Made by a program: the position numbers and the translations under genes
Notes under the pieces: model-generated
The model's input: only the letters and a program-made list of their open reading frames with translations
Told to the model about the DNA's origin: nothing
Database searches by the model: none
Origin: Chrysaora quinquecirrha
Taxonomy: Eukaryota > Cnidaria > Scyphozoa > Semaeostomeae > Pelagiidae
Assembly (NCBI GenBank): GCA_014526335.1
Contig: JACTAT010000370.1
Coordinates: forward strand, 236,757 to 300,756
Reading direction: 5' to 3'
Length of the DNA: 64,000 nt
Shown here: positions 1 through 13,278 of the stretch, piece by piece
How positions within the stretch are numbered: position 1 is the stretch's first letter
How the letters are laid out: every line of letters begins with the position of its first letter

Positions 1-3000
1 CCTAGCATGAATTGCTTCTTTACTCTATGACTGTTGTTTGGCTGTAAAGCGGGACAATCGGTCATGAATAACCCTAAAAATGATAAAAACATCCCTTCTG
101 CTTCTTTACTCTATGACTGTTGTTTGGCTGTAAAGCGGGACAATTGGTAATGAATAACCCTTAAAATTAGATAAAACATCCCTTTCTGCTTTTTTACTCT
201 ATGACTGCTGTTTGGCTGTAAAGCGGGACAATGGATCATGAATAACCCTAAAAGTGATAAATAACATCCCTTCTGCTTCTTTACTCTATGACTGTTGTTT
301 GGCTGTAAAGCGGGACAATCAGTCATGAATAACCCTCAAAAGTGATAAAAAACATCCCTAGTGCTTCTTTACTCTATGACTGTTGTTTGGCTGTAAAGCG
401 GGACAATGGGTCATGAATAAACCCTAAAAGTGATAAATAACACCCCTTCTGTTTCTTTACTCTATGACTGCTGTTTGGCTGTAAAGCGGGACAATGGATC
501 ATGAATAACCCCAAAAAGTAATAAATAACACCCCTTCTGCTTCTTTACTCTATGACTGCTGTTTGGCTGTAAAGCGGGACAATCAGTCAAGAATAACCCT
601 CAAAAGTGAAAAAAATCATCCCTAGTGCTTCTTTACTCTATGACTGTTGGTTAGCTGTAAAGCGGGACAATGGGTCATGAATAAACCCTAAAAGTGATAA
701 ATAACACCCCTTCTGTTTCTTTTCTGTATGACTGTCGCTTAGCTGTAACGCAGGACAAATTGTCATGAATAACCCCTAAAAGTTATCAAAAACACCCTTA
801 GCGTTGAAATTACTCTATGACTGTTGTTTAGCTGTAAATCAGAAAATTTGGTCATGAATAACCCTAAAAGTGATGAATAACATCCCTTCTGCTTTTATGC
901 TCTATGACTGTTGTTTAGCTGTAAAGCAGGACAATGGTCATGAATAACCCCTAAAAATGATAATAACACTCCAAATGCTTCTTTTCTCTATGACTGTTGT
1001 TTACCTATAAAGCAGGACAATTGGTCATGAATAACCCTTAAAATTATCAATAACACCCTAGTGCTTCTTTCTCTATGACTGTTGTTGAGCTGTAAAGCGG
1101 GACAATGATCATGAATAACCACTAAAATGATGAACAACATCCCTAGTGCTGCTTTTCTCTATGATTGTTGTTAAGCTGTAAAGTTGACAATGGGTCACAT
1201 GAATAACCCTTAAAAATGATGAATAACACCCTTCTGCTTCTTAACTCTATGACTTTTGTTTAGCTGTAAAGCGGACAATGGGTAATGAATAACCACTAAA
1301 ATTGATATCACCTCTTCCGCTTATTTTTTCTATGACTTTTGTTTGGCTGTAAAGCGGGACAATCGGTCATGAATAACGCCAAAAAGTGATAAATTACACC
1401 CTTTCTACATCTTTACTCTATGTCTGTTTTGGCTGTAACGCTGGACAATTGGTCATGAATAACCCTTAAAATTAGATATAACACCCTTTCTGCTTCTTTT
1501 TCTATGACTGCTGTTTGGCTGTAAAGCGGGACAATGGATCATGAATAACCCCTAAAAGTAATAAATAACACCCCTTCTGCTTCTTTACTCTATGACTGTT
1601 GTTTGGCTGTAAAGCGGGACAATGGATCATGAATAACCCCTAAAAGTGATAAATAACATCCCTTCTGCTTCTTTACTCTATGACTGTTGTTTGGCTGTAA
1701 AGCGGGACAATCGGTCATGAATAACCCTTAAAAGTGATAAAAACATCCCTTCTGCTTCTTTACTCTATGACTGCTGTTTGGCTGTAAAGCGGGACAATGG
1801 ATCATGAATAACCCTAAAAGTGATAAATAACATCCCTTCTGCTTCTTTACTCTATGACTGTTGTTTGGCTGTAAAGCGGGACAATCAGTCATGAATAACC
1901 CTTAAAAGTGAAAAAAAACATCCCTAGTGCTTCTTTACTCTATGACTGTTGTTTGGCTGTAAAGCGGGACAATGGATCATGAATAACCCTAAAAGTGATA
2001 AATAACATCCCTTCTGCTTCTTTACTCTATGACTGTTGTTTGGCTGTAAAGCGGGACAATGGATCATGAATAACCCCTAAAAGTAATAAATAACACCCCT
2101 TCTGCTTCTTTACTCTATGACTGTTGTTTGGCTGTAAAGCGGGACAATGGATCATGAATAACCCTAAAAGTGATAAATAACATCCCTTCTGCTTCTTTAC
2201 TCTATGACTGTTGTTTGGCTGTAAAGCGGGACAATCGGGAATGAATAACCCTTAAAATTAGATAAATAACAACCTTTCTGCTTCTTTTTTCTATGACTGC
2301 TGTTTGGCTGTAAAGCGGGACAATCAGTCATGAATAACCCTCAAAAGTGATAAAAACATCCCTAGTGCTTCTTTACTCTATGACTGTTGTTTGGCTGTAA
2401 AGCGGGACAATGGGTCATGAATAAACCCTAAAAGTGATAAAAACATCCCTTCTGTTTCTTTACTCTATGACTGTTGTTTGGCTGTAAAGTTGTACAATGG
2501 GTCATGAATAACCCTTAAAAGTGATGAATAACATCCCTTAGTGCTTCTTAACTCTATGACTTTTGTTTAGCTGTAAAGCGGACAATGGGTCATGAATAAC
2601 CCTAAAAGTGATAAAAACATCCCTAGTGCTTATTTTTTCTATGACTTTTGTTTGGCTGTAAAGCGGGACAATCGGTCATGAATAACCCCAAAAATGATAA
2701 AAACACCCTTTCTACATCTTTACTCTATGACTGTTGTTTGGCTGTAAAGCGGGACAATTGGTCATGAATAACCCTCAAAAGTGATAATAACACCCTTTCT
2801 GCTTCTTTTTTCTATGACTGCTGTTTGGCTGTAAAGCGGGACAATGGATCATGAATAACCCCTAAAAGTGATAAATAACATCCCTTAGTGCTTCTTTACT
2901 CTATGACTGTTGTTTGGCTGTAAAGCAGGACAATGGTCATGAATAACCCTAAAAGTGACGAATAACATCCAAATGCTTCTTTTACTCTATGACTGTTGTT

Positions 3001-3500
3001 TGGCTGTAAAGCAGGACAATTGGTCATGAATAACCCTTAAAAATTATAAATAACATCCCTAGTGCTTCTTTACTCTATGACTGTTGTTTGGCTGTAAAGC
3101 GGGACAATGATCATGAATAACCACTAAAAGTGATAAAAACATCCCTAGTGCTTCTTTACTCTATGACTGTTGTTTGGCTGTAAAGTTGGACAATGGGTCA
3201 TGAATAACCCTTAAAATGATGAAAAAACATCCTTAGTGCTTCTTTACTCTATGACTTTTGTTTGGCTGTAAAGCGGACAATGGGTCATGAATAACCCTAA
3301 AAGTGATAAAAACACCCTTAGTGCTTCTTTTTTCTATGACTTTTGTTTGGCTGTAAAGCGGGACAATCGGTCATGAATAACCCTTAAAAGTGATAAAAAC
3401 ATCCCTTCTGCTTCTTTACTCTATGACTGTTGTTTGGCTGTAAAGCGGGACAATTGGTCATGAATAACCCTTAAAATTAGATATAACACCCTTTCTGCTT
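1..3500 (+). repeat. 88-bp satellite array, zone A (left part)
   Basis: Head-to-tail tandem copies of an 87-88 bp monomer, about 40 per zone of this size. A clean example is 1,581-1,668. Each copy carries the core GTTTGGCTGTAAAGCGGGAC, then ATGAATAACCC, then an A-rich tract. Zone A monomers are marked by GGATCATGAATAACC, GATAAATAACA and the terminal CCTTCTGC. Between about 720 and 1,440 the copies are clearly more diverged (CAGGACAA in place of CGGGACAA, ACCTATAAAG in place of GGCTGTAAAG, AAGTTGACAA), while 1,500-2,450 is more uniform. The array runs off the left edge, so its true start is not visible. No protein is encoded: 88 is not a multiple of 3, so every frame hits a stop within about two monomers. 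Confidence 0.97.
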
Positions 3501-4000
3501 NNNNNNNNNNNNNNNNNNNNNNNNNNNNNNNNNNNNNNNNNNNNNNNNNNNNNNNNNNNNNNNNNNNNNNNNNNNNNNNNNNNNNNNNNNNNNNNNNNNN
3601 NNNNNNNNNNNNNNNNNNNNNNNNNNNNNNNNNNNNNNNNNNNNNNNNNNNNNNNNNNNNNNNNNNNNNNNNNNNNNNNNNNNNNNNNNNNNNNNNNNNN
3701 NNNNNNNNNNNNNNNNNNNNNNNNNNNNNNNNNNNNNNNNNNNNNNNNNNNNNNNNNNNNNNNNNNNNNNNNNNNNNNNNNNNNNNNNNNNNNNNNNNNN
3801 NNNNNNNNNNNNNNNNNNNNNNNNNNNNNNNNNNNNNNNNNNNNNNNNNNNNNNNNNNNNNNNNNNNNNNNNNNNNNNNNNNNNNNNNNNNNNNNNNNNN
3901 NNNNNNNNNNNNNNNNNNNNNNNNNNNNNNNNNNNNNNNNNNNNNNNNNNNNNNNNNNNNNNNNNNNNNNNNNNNNNNNNNNNNNNNNNNNNNNNNNNNN
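3501..4000. other. assembly gap of exactly 500 N
   Basis: Five hundred consecutive N with satellite monomers on both sides. The round number suggests a placeholder length and not a measured gap. The flanks are both zone A monomers (left ends in CTTTCTGCTT, right starts in CTTCCGCTTA), so the missing DNA is most likely more of the same satellite, of unknown amount. Confidence 0.98.
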
Positions 4001-7000
4001 CTTCCGCTTATTTTTCTATGACTGTTGTTTGGCTGTAAAGCGGGACAATCGGTCATGAATAACGCCAAAAAGTGATAAATAACACCCTTTCTACATCTTT
4101 ACTCTATGACTGTTGTTTGGCTGTAAAGCGGGACAATTGGTCATGAATAACCCCTCAAAATTAGATATAACACCCTTTCTGCTTCTTTTTTCTATGACTG
4201 CTGTTTGGCTGTAAAGCGGGACAATGGATCATGAATAACCCCTAAAAGTAATAAATAACACCCCTTCTGCTTCTTTACTCTATGACTGTTGTTTAGCTGT
4301 AAAGCAGGATAATGGTCATGAGTAACCCCTAAAAATGACGAATAACACTCCAAATGCTTCTTTTCTTTATGAATGTTGTTTACCTATAAAGCAGGACAAT
4401 TGGTCATGAATAAGCCCAAAAAATTATCAATAACACCGCTAGTGCTTCGATTCTGTATGACTGTTGTTCAGCTATAAAGCGGGATAATGATCATGAAAGA
4501 CCACTAAAAATGATGAACAACATCCCTAGTGCTGCTTTTCTCTATGATTGTTGTTAAGCTGTAAAGTTGTACAGTGGGTCACATTAATAACCCTTAAAAA
4601 TGATGAATAACACACCTTATGCTTCTTAACTCTATGACTTTTGTTTAGCTGTAAAGCGGACAATGGGTAATGAATAACCACTACAATTGATATCACCTCT
4701 TCCGCTTATTTTTTCTATGACTTTTGTTTAGCTGTAAAGCGGGAGAATCGGTCGTGAATAACGCCAAAAAATGATAAATTACACCCTTTCTACATCTTTA
4801 CTCTATGTCTGTTGTTAAGCTGTAACGCGGGACAATTGGTAATGAATAACCCCTTAAAATTAGATATAACACCCTTTCTGCTTCTTTTTTCTATGACTGC
4901 TGTTTGGCTGTAAAGCGGGACAATGGATCATGAATAACCCTAAAAGTAATAAATAACACCCTTCTGCTTCTTTACTCTATGACTGTTGTTTGGCTGTAAA
5001 GCGGGACAATCGGTCATGAATAACCCTTAAAATTAGATATAACAACCTTTCTGCTTCTTTTTTCTATGACTGCTGTTTGGCTGTAAAGCGGGACAATGGA
5101 TCATGAATAACCCTAAAAGTAATAAATAACACCCTTCTGCTTCTTTACTCTATGACTGTTGTTTGGCTGTAAAGCGGGACAATCAGTCAAGAATAACCCT
5201 CAAAAGTGAAAAAAACATCCCTAGTGCTTCTTTACTCTATGACTGTTGTTTGGCTGTAAAGCGGGACAATGGATCATGAATAACCCTAAAAGTGATAAAT
5301 AACACCCTTCTGCTTCTTTACTCTATGACTGTTGTTTGGCTGTAAAGCGGGACAATGGATCATGAATAACCCTAAAAGTGATAAATAACACCCCTTCTGC
5401 TTCTTTACTCTATGACTGTTGTTTGGCTGTAAAGCGGGACAATGGATCATGAATAACCTCTAAAAGTAATAAATAACACCCCTTCTGCTTCTTTACTCTA
5501 TGACTGTTGTTTGGCTGTAAAGCGGGACAATCGGGAATGAATAACCCCTTAAAATTAGATATAACAACCTTTCTGCTTCTTTTTTCTATGACCGCTGTTT
5601 GGCTGTAAAGCGGGACAATCAGTCATGAATAACCCTCAAAAGTGAAAAAAAACATCCCTAGTGCTTCTTTACTCTATGACTGTTGGTTAGCTGTAAAGCG
5701 GGACAATGGGTCATGAATAACCCTAAAAGTGATAAATAACACTGCTGTTTGGCTGTAAAGCGGGACAATGGATCATGAATAACCCCTAAAAGTGATAAAA
5801 ACACCTTTACTTCTTTACTCTATGACTGCTGTTTGGCTGTAAAGCAGGACAATGGTCATGAATAACCCTAAAAGACGAATAACACTCCAAATGCTTCTTT
5901 TCTTTATGAATGTTGTTTACCTATAAAGCAGGACAATTGGTCATGAATAAGCCCAAAAATTATCAATAACACCGCTAGTGCTTCGATTCTGTATGACTGT
6001 TGTTGGCTGTAAAGCGGGATAATGATCATGAAAGACCACTAAAATGATGAACAACATCCCTAGTGCTGCAATGATTGTGTTATGTAAAGTTGTACACACA
6101 TTAATAACCCTTAAAATGATGAATAACACCCTTATGCTTCTTAACTCTATGACTGTTGTTTAGCTGTAAAGCGGGACAATGGGTAATGAATAACCACTAT
6201 ATCACCTCTTCCGCTTAACTTTTGTTTAGCTGTAAAGCGGGAGAATCGGTCGTGAATAACGCCAAAAAATGATAAATTACACCCTTTCTACATCTTTACT
6301 CTATGTCTGTTGTTAAGCTGTAACGCGGGACAATTGGTAATGAATAACCCCTCAAAATTAGATATAACACCCTTTCTGCTTCTTTTTTCTATGACTGCTG
6401 TTTGGCTGTAAAGCGGGACAATGGATCATGAATAACCCCTAAAAGTAATAAATAACACCCCTTCTGCTTCTTTACTCTATGACTGTTGTTTAGCTGTAAA
6501 GCAGGATAATGGTCATGAGTAACCCCTAAAAATGACGAATAACACTCCAAATGCTTCTTTTCTTTATGAATGTTGTTTACCTATAAAGCAGGACAATTGG
6601 TCATGAATAACCCAAAAATTATCAATAACACCGCTAGTGCTTCGATTCTGTATGACTGTTGTTCAGCTGTAAAGCGGGACAATGATCATGAATAACCACT
6701 AAAATGATGAACAACATCCCTAGTGCTGCTTTTCTCTATGATTGTTGTTAAGCTGTAAAGTTGTACAGTGGGTCACATTAATAACCCTTAAAAATGATGA
6801 ATAACACCCCTTATGCTTCTTAACTCTATGACTTTTGTTTAGCTGTAAAGCGGACAATGGGTAATGAATAACCACTACAATTGATATCACCTCTTCCGCT
6901 TATTTTTCTATGACTTTTGTTTGGCTGTAAAGCGGGACAATCGGTCATGAATAACCCTTAAAAGTGATAAATTACACCCTTTCTACATCTTTACTCTATG

Positions 7001-9687
7001 ACTGTTGTTTGGCTGTAAAGCGGGACAATTGGTAATGAATAACCCTTAAAATTAGATATAACACCCTTTCTGCTTCTTTTTCTATGACTGCTGTTTGGCT
7101 GTAAAGCGGGACAATGGATCATGAATAACCCTAAAAGTAATAAATAACACCCTTCTGCTTCTTTACTCTATGACTGTTGTTTGGCTGTAAAGCGGGACAA
7201 TGGATCATGAATAACCCCTAAAAGTGATAAATAACACCCTTCTGCTTCTTTACTCTATGACTGCTGTTTGGCTGTAAAGCGGGACAATGGATCATGAATA
7301 ACCCTAAAAGTAATAAATAACACCCTTCTGCTTCTTTACTCTATGACTGTTGTTTGGCTGTAAAGCGGGACAATGGATCATGAATAACCCTAAAAGTAAT
7401 AAATAACACCCTTCTGCTTCTTTACTCTATGACTGTTGTTTGGCTGTAAAGCGGGACAATCGGTCATGAATAACCCTTAAAATTAGATATAACAACCTTT
7501 CTGCTTCTTTTTCTATGACTGCTGTTTGGCTGTAAAGCGGGACAATCAGTCATGAATAACCCTCAAAAGTGAAAAAAAACATCCCTAGTGCTTCTTTACT
7601 CTATGACTGTTGGTTAGCTGTAAAGCGGGACAATGGGTCATGAATTAACCCTAAAAGTGATAAATAACACCCCTTCTGTTTCTTTACTCTATGACTGCTG
7701 TTTGGCTGTAAAGCGGGACAATGGATCATGAATAACCCCTAAAAGTAATAATTAACACCCTTCTGCTTCTTTACTCTATGACTGCTGTTTGGCTGTAAAG
7801 CAGGATAATGGTCATGAGTAACCCCTAAAAATGACGAATAACACTCCAAATGCTTCTTTTCTTTATGAATGTTGTTTACCTATAAAGCAGGACAATTGGT
7901 CATGAATAAGCCCAAAAAATTATCAATAACACCGCTAGTGCTTCGATTCTGTATGACTGTTGTTGAGCTATAAAGCGGGATAATGATCATGAATAACCAC
8001 TAAAATGATGAACAACATACCTAGTGCTGCTTTTCTCTATGATTGTTGTTTGGCTGTAAAGTTGTACAATGGGTCACATTAATAACCCTTAAAAATGATG
8101 AATAACACCCTTATGCTTCTTTAACTCTATGACTTTTGTTTAGCTGTAAAGCGGACAATGGGTAATGAATAACCACTACAATTGATATCACCTCTTCTGC
8201 TTATTTTTTCTATGACTTTTGTTTAGCTGTAAAGCGGGAGAATCGGTCATGAATAACGCCAAAAATGATAAATTACACCCTTTCTACATCTTTACTCTAT
8301 GTCTGTTGTTTGGCTGTAAAGCGGGACAATTGGTAATGAATAACCCTTAAAATTAGATATAACACCCTTTCTGCTTCTTTTTTCTATGACTGCTGTTTGG
8401 CTGTAAAGCGGGACAATGGATCATGAATAACCCCTAAAAGTAATAAATAACACCCATTCTGCTTCTTTACTCTATGACTGTTGTTTGGCTGTAAAGCGGG
8501 ACAATGGATCATGAATAACCCTAAAAGTAATAAATAACACCCCTTCTGCTTCTTTACTCTATGACTGCTGTTTGGCTGTAAAGCGGGACAATGGATCATG
8601 AATAACCCCTAAAAGTAATAAATAACACCCCTTCTGCTTCTTTACTCTATGACTGTTGTTTGGCTGTAAAGCGGGACAATGGATCATGAATAACCTCTAA
8701 AAGTAATAAATAACACCCCTTCTGCTTCTTTACTCTATGACTGTTGTTTGGCTGTAAAGCGGGACAATCGGGAATGAATAACCCCTTAAAATTAGATATA
8801 ACAACCTTTCTGCTTCTTTTTCTATGACTGCTGTTTGGCTGTAAAGCGGGACAATCAGTCATGAATAACCCTCAAAAGTGATAAAAACATCCCTAGTGCT
8901 TCTTTACTCTATGACTGTTGTTTGGCTGTAAAGCGGGACAATGGGTCATGAATAACCCTAAAAGTGATAAATAACACCTCTTCTGTTTCTTTACTCTATG
9001 ACTGCTGTTTGGCTGTAAAGCGGGACAATGGATCATGAATAACCCCTAAAAGTAATAATTAACACCCCTTCTGCTTCTTTACTCTATGACTGCTGTTTGG
9101 CTGTAAAGCAGTACAATTGGTCATTAAGAACCCCAAAAAGTTATCAATAACACCCATTCTGCTTCTTTACTCTATGACTGTTGCTAAGCTGTAAAGCCGG
9201 ACAATTTGTGATGAATAACCCCAAAAAATAATACATAACTTCCTTGGTGCTTCTTTACTCTAAGAATGTTGTTTGCCTGTAAAGCGGGACAATTGGTTAT
9301 GAATAAGCCCTAAAAATGATAAAAATCACCCCTAGTGCTTCTTTACTCTATGACTGTTGTTTAGCTGTAAAGCAGGACAATGGATCATGAATAACCCCTA
9401 AAATTATCAAAACACCCTTCTGCTTGAAATTCTCTATGACTGTTGTTTGGCTGTAAATCAGAAAATTTGGTGATGAAAAACCCTAAAAATGATGAATAAC
9501 ACCCCTTCTGCTTCTATGCTCTATGAGTGTTGTTAAGCTGTAACGCGGGACAATTGGTAATGAATAACCCCTTAAAATTAGATATAACACCCTTTCTGCT
9601 TCTTTTTTCTATGACTGTTGGTTAGCTGTAAAGCGGGACAATGGGTCATGAATAAACCCTAAAAGTGATAAATAACACCCCTTCTGT
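4001..9687 (+). repeat. 88-bp satellite array, zone A (right part)
   Basis: Continuation of zone A. Uniform A-type monomers alternate with a recurring block of old, diverged monomers. That block contains AACACTCCAAATGC, then TTTATGAATGTTGTTTACC, then AATAAGCCCA, then CACCGCTAGTGCTTCGATTC. It starts its AACACTCC landmark at 4,343, 5,881, 6,541 and 7,840, so it has been duplicated as a group. Some monomers have internal deletions, for example around 5,745 and 6,070-6,215. The zone ends with the monomer starting at 9,688, where the sequence switches to B-type monomers. Confidence 0.96.
9251..9338 (+). repeat. variant monomer with CTAAGAATGTTG / AATAAGCCC / AAAAATCACCC
   Basis: This zone A monomer carries three linked variants: CTAAGAATGTTG near its start, GAATAAGCCC in the middle and AAAAATCACCCC near its end. 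The same combination reappears only in the A-like cassettes of zone C (35,894-36,070; 38,175-38,438; 43,797-44,060), so it is a useful tag for exchange between the array arms. Confidence 0.85.
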
Positions 9688-12600
9688 TTCTTTACTCTAT
9701 GACTGCTGTTTGGCTGTTAAGCGGGACAATCGATCATTAATAACCCTTAAAAGTGATAAAAAACATCCCTAGTGCTTCTTTACTCTATGACTGCTGTTTG
9801 GCTGTAAAGCTGGACAATCGGTCATGAATAACCCTTAAAAGTGATAAAAAATTTCGCTAGTGCTTCTTTACTCTATGACTGCTGTTTGGCTGTAAAGCGG
9901 GACAATCGGTCATGAATAACCCTTAAAAGTGATAAAAAACATCCCTAGTGCTTCTTTACACTATTACTGCTGTTTGGCTGTAAAGCGGCACAATCGATCA
10001 TGAATAACCCTTAAAAGTGATAAAAAACATCACTAGTGCTTCTTTACTCTATGACTGCTGTTTGGCTGTAAAGCGGGACAATGGGTCATGAATAACCCTT
10101 GAAAGTGATAAAAAACATCCCTAGTGCTTCTTTACTCTATGACTGCTGTTTGGCTGTAAAGCGGAACAATCGGTCTTGAATAACCTTTAAAAGTGATAAA
10201 AAACATCCCTAGTGCTTCTTTACTCTTTGACTGTTGTTTGGCTGTAAAGCGGGACAATCGGTCATGAATAACCCTTAAAAGTGATAAAAAACATCCCTAG
10301 TGCTTGTTTACTCTATGACTGCTGTTTGGCTGTAAAGCGGGACAATGGGTCATGAATAACCCTTGAAAGTGATAAAAAACATCCCTAGTGCTTCTCTACT
10401 CTATGACTGCTGTTTGGCTGTAAAGCGGGACAATGCGTCATGAATAACCCTTAAAAGTGATAAAAAACATGCATAGTGCTTCTTTACTCTATGACTGCTG
10501 TTTGGCTGTAAAGCTGGACAATCGGTCATGAATAACACTTAAAAGTGATAAAAACATTCCTAGTGCTTCTTTACTCTATGACTGCTGTTTGGTTGTAAAG
10601 CTGGACAATCGGTCATGAATAACCCTTAAAAGTGATAAAAACATCCCTAGTGATTCTTTACTCTATGACTGCGGTTTCGGTGTAAAGCTGGATAATCGGT
10701 CATGAATAACCCTTAAAAGTGATAAAAACATCCCTAGTGATTCTTTACTCTATGACTGCTGATTGGCTGTAAAGCGGAACAATCGGTCATGAATAACCCT
10801 TAAAAGTGATAAAAACATTCCTAGTGCGTCTTTACTCTATGACTGCTGTTTGGCTGTAAAGCGGAACAATCGGTCATGAATAACGCTTAAAAGTGATAAA
10901 AACATTCCTAGTGCTTCTTTTCTCTATGACTGCTGTTTGGGTGTAAAGCTGGACAATCGGTTATGAATAACCCTTAAAAGTGATAAAAAACATCGCTAGT
11001 GCTTCTTTACTCTATGACTGTTGTTTGGCTGTAAAGCTGGACAATCGGTCATGAATAACCCTTAAAAGTGATAAAAAACATCCCTAGTGCTTCTTTACTC
11101 TATGACTGTTGTTTGGCTGTAAAGCTGGACAATGGGTCATGAATAACCCTTAAAAGTGATGAAAAACATCCCTAGTGCGTCTTTCCTCTATGACTGTTGT
11201 TTGGCTGTAAAGCGGAACAATCGGTGATGAATAACCTTTAAAAGTGGTAAAAAACATCCCTAGTGCTTCTTTACTCTATGACTGCTGTTTGACTGTAAAG
11301 CGGGACAATCGGTCATGAGTAACCCTTAAAAGTGATAAAAAACATCCCTAGTGCTTCTTTACTCTATGACTCCTGTTTGGCTGTGAAGCGGGACAATCGG
11401 TCATGAAAACCCTTAAAAGTGATGAAAAATATCCATAGTGCTTCATATTTTATGACTGCTGTTTGGCTGTAAAGAGGGACAATCGGTCATGAATAACACT
11501 TAAAAGTGATAAAAAATATCCATAGTGCTTCTTATTTTATGACTGCTGTTTGGCTGTAAAGCGGGACAATCGGTCATGAATAACCTTAAAAGTGATAAAA
11601 AACATCCCTAGTGCTTCTTTCCTCTAAGACTGCTGTTTGGCTGTAAAGCGGGACAATCAGTCATGAATAACCCTTAAAAGTGATAAAAAACATCCCTAGT
11701 GCTTCTTTCCTCTATGACTGCTGTTTGGATGTAAAGTGGGACAAATGGTCATGAATAACCCTTAAAAGTGATAAAAAACATCCCTGGTGCTTATTTCCTC
11801 TATGACTGCTGTTTGGCTGTAAAACGGGACAATCAGTCATGAATAACCCTTAAAAGTGATAAAAAACATCCCTAGTGCTTCTTTGCTCTATGACTGCGGT
11901 TTGGGTGTAAAGCTGGACAATCGGTCATGAATAACCCTTAAAAGTGATAAAAAACATGCATAGTGCTTCTTTACTCTATGACTGCTGTTTGGGTGTAAAG
12001 TGGGACAATCGGTCATGAATAACCCTTAAAAGTGATAAAAAGCATCCCTAGTGCTTCTTTACTCTATGACTGTTGTTTGGGTGTAAAGCGGGACAATCGG
12101 TCATGAATAACCCTTAAAAGTGATAAAAAACATCCCTAGTGCTTCTTTACTCTATGACTGCTGTTTGGCTGTAAAGCGGAACAATCGGTCATGAATAACC
12201 CTTAAAAGTGATAAAAACATTCCTAGTGCTTCTTTACTCTATGACTGCTGTTTGGCTGTAAAGCGGAACAATCGGTCATGAATAACCCTTAAAAGTGATA
12301 AAAACATTCCTAGTGCTTCTTTACTCTATGACTGCTGTTTGGGTGTAAAGCTGGACAATCGTTCATCAATAACCCTTAAAAGTGATAAAAACATTCCTAG
12401 TGCTTCTTTACTCTATGACTGCTGTTTGGCTGTAAAGCTGGACAATCGGTCATGAATAACCCTTAAAAGTGATAAAAACATTCCTAGTGCTTCTTTACTC
12501 TATGACTGCGGTTTGGGTGTAAAGCTGGATAATCGGTCATGAATAACCCTTAAAAGTGATAAAAACATCCCTAGTGATTCTTTACTCTATGACTGCTGTT

Positions 12601-13278
12601 TGGCTGTAAAGCGGAACAATCGGTCATGAATAACCCTTAAAAGTGATAAAAACATTCCTAGTGCTTCTTTACTCTATGACTGCTGTTTGGCTGTAAAGCG
12701 GAACAATCGGTCATGAATAACCCTTAAAAGTGATAAAAACATTCCTTTCGCTTCTTTACTCTATGACTGCTGTTTGGGTGTAAAGCTGGACAATCGGTTA
12801 TGAATAACCCTTAAAAGTGATAAAAAACATCCCTAGTGCTTCTTTACTCTATGACTGTTGTTTGGCTGTAAAGCTGGACAATGGGTCATGAATAACCCTT
12901 AAAAGAGATAAAATACATCCCTAGTGCTTCTTTACTCTATGACTGCTGTTTGGCTGTAAAGCGGGACAATCGGTCATGAATAACCCTTAAAAGTGATAAA
13001 AAAAATCCCTAGTGCTTCTTTACTCTATGACTGCTGTTTGGCTGTAAAGCGGGACAATGTGTCATGAATAACTCTTATGATAAAAAACATCTTAAGTGCT
13101 TCTTTACTCTATGACTGTTGTTTGGCTGTAAAGCTGGACAATCGGTCATGAATAACCCTTAAAAGTGATAAAAAACATCCCAAGTGCTTCTTTTCTCTAT
13201 GACTGCTGTTTGGGTGTAAAGCTGGACAATCGGTCATGAAAAACCCTAAAAAGTGATAAAAAACATCTCTAGTGCTTT

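Noticed and set aside
111..8862. Minus-strand open frames of about 71 residues with the motif CPALQPNSSHR in zone A, as possible short protein genes
   Set aside because: They are translations of the satellite. The 88-bp monomer shifts frame each copy and reaches the same stop, so identical peptides appear wherever two or three monomers lack indels. The frame at 3,421-4,068 even runs through the N gap.
1..9687. Telomere-like AACCCTAA word in many zone A monomers
   Set aside because: It is a single 8-9 base match per monomer, the B monomers have an extra T at the same place (AACCCTTAA), and there is no TTAGGG tandem.
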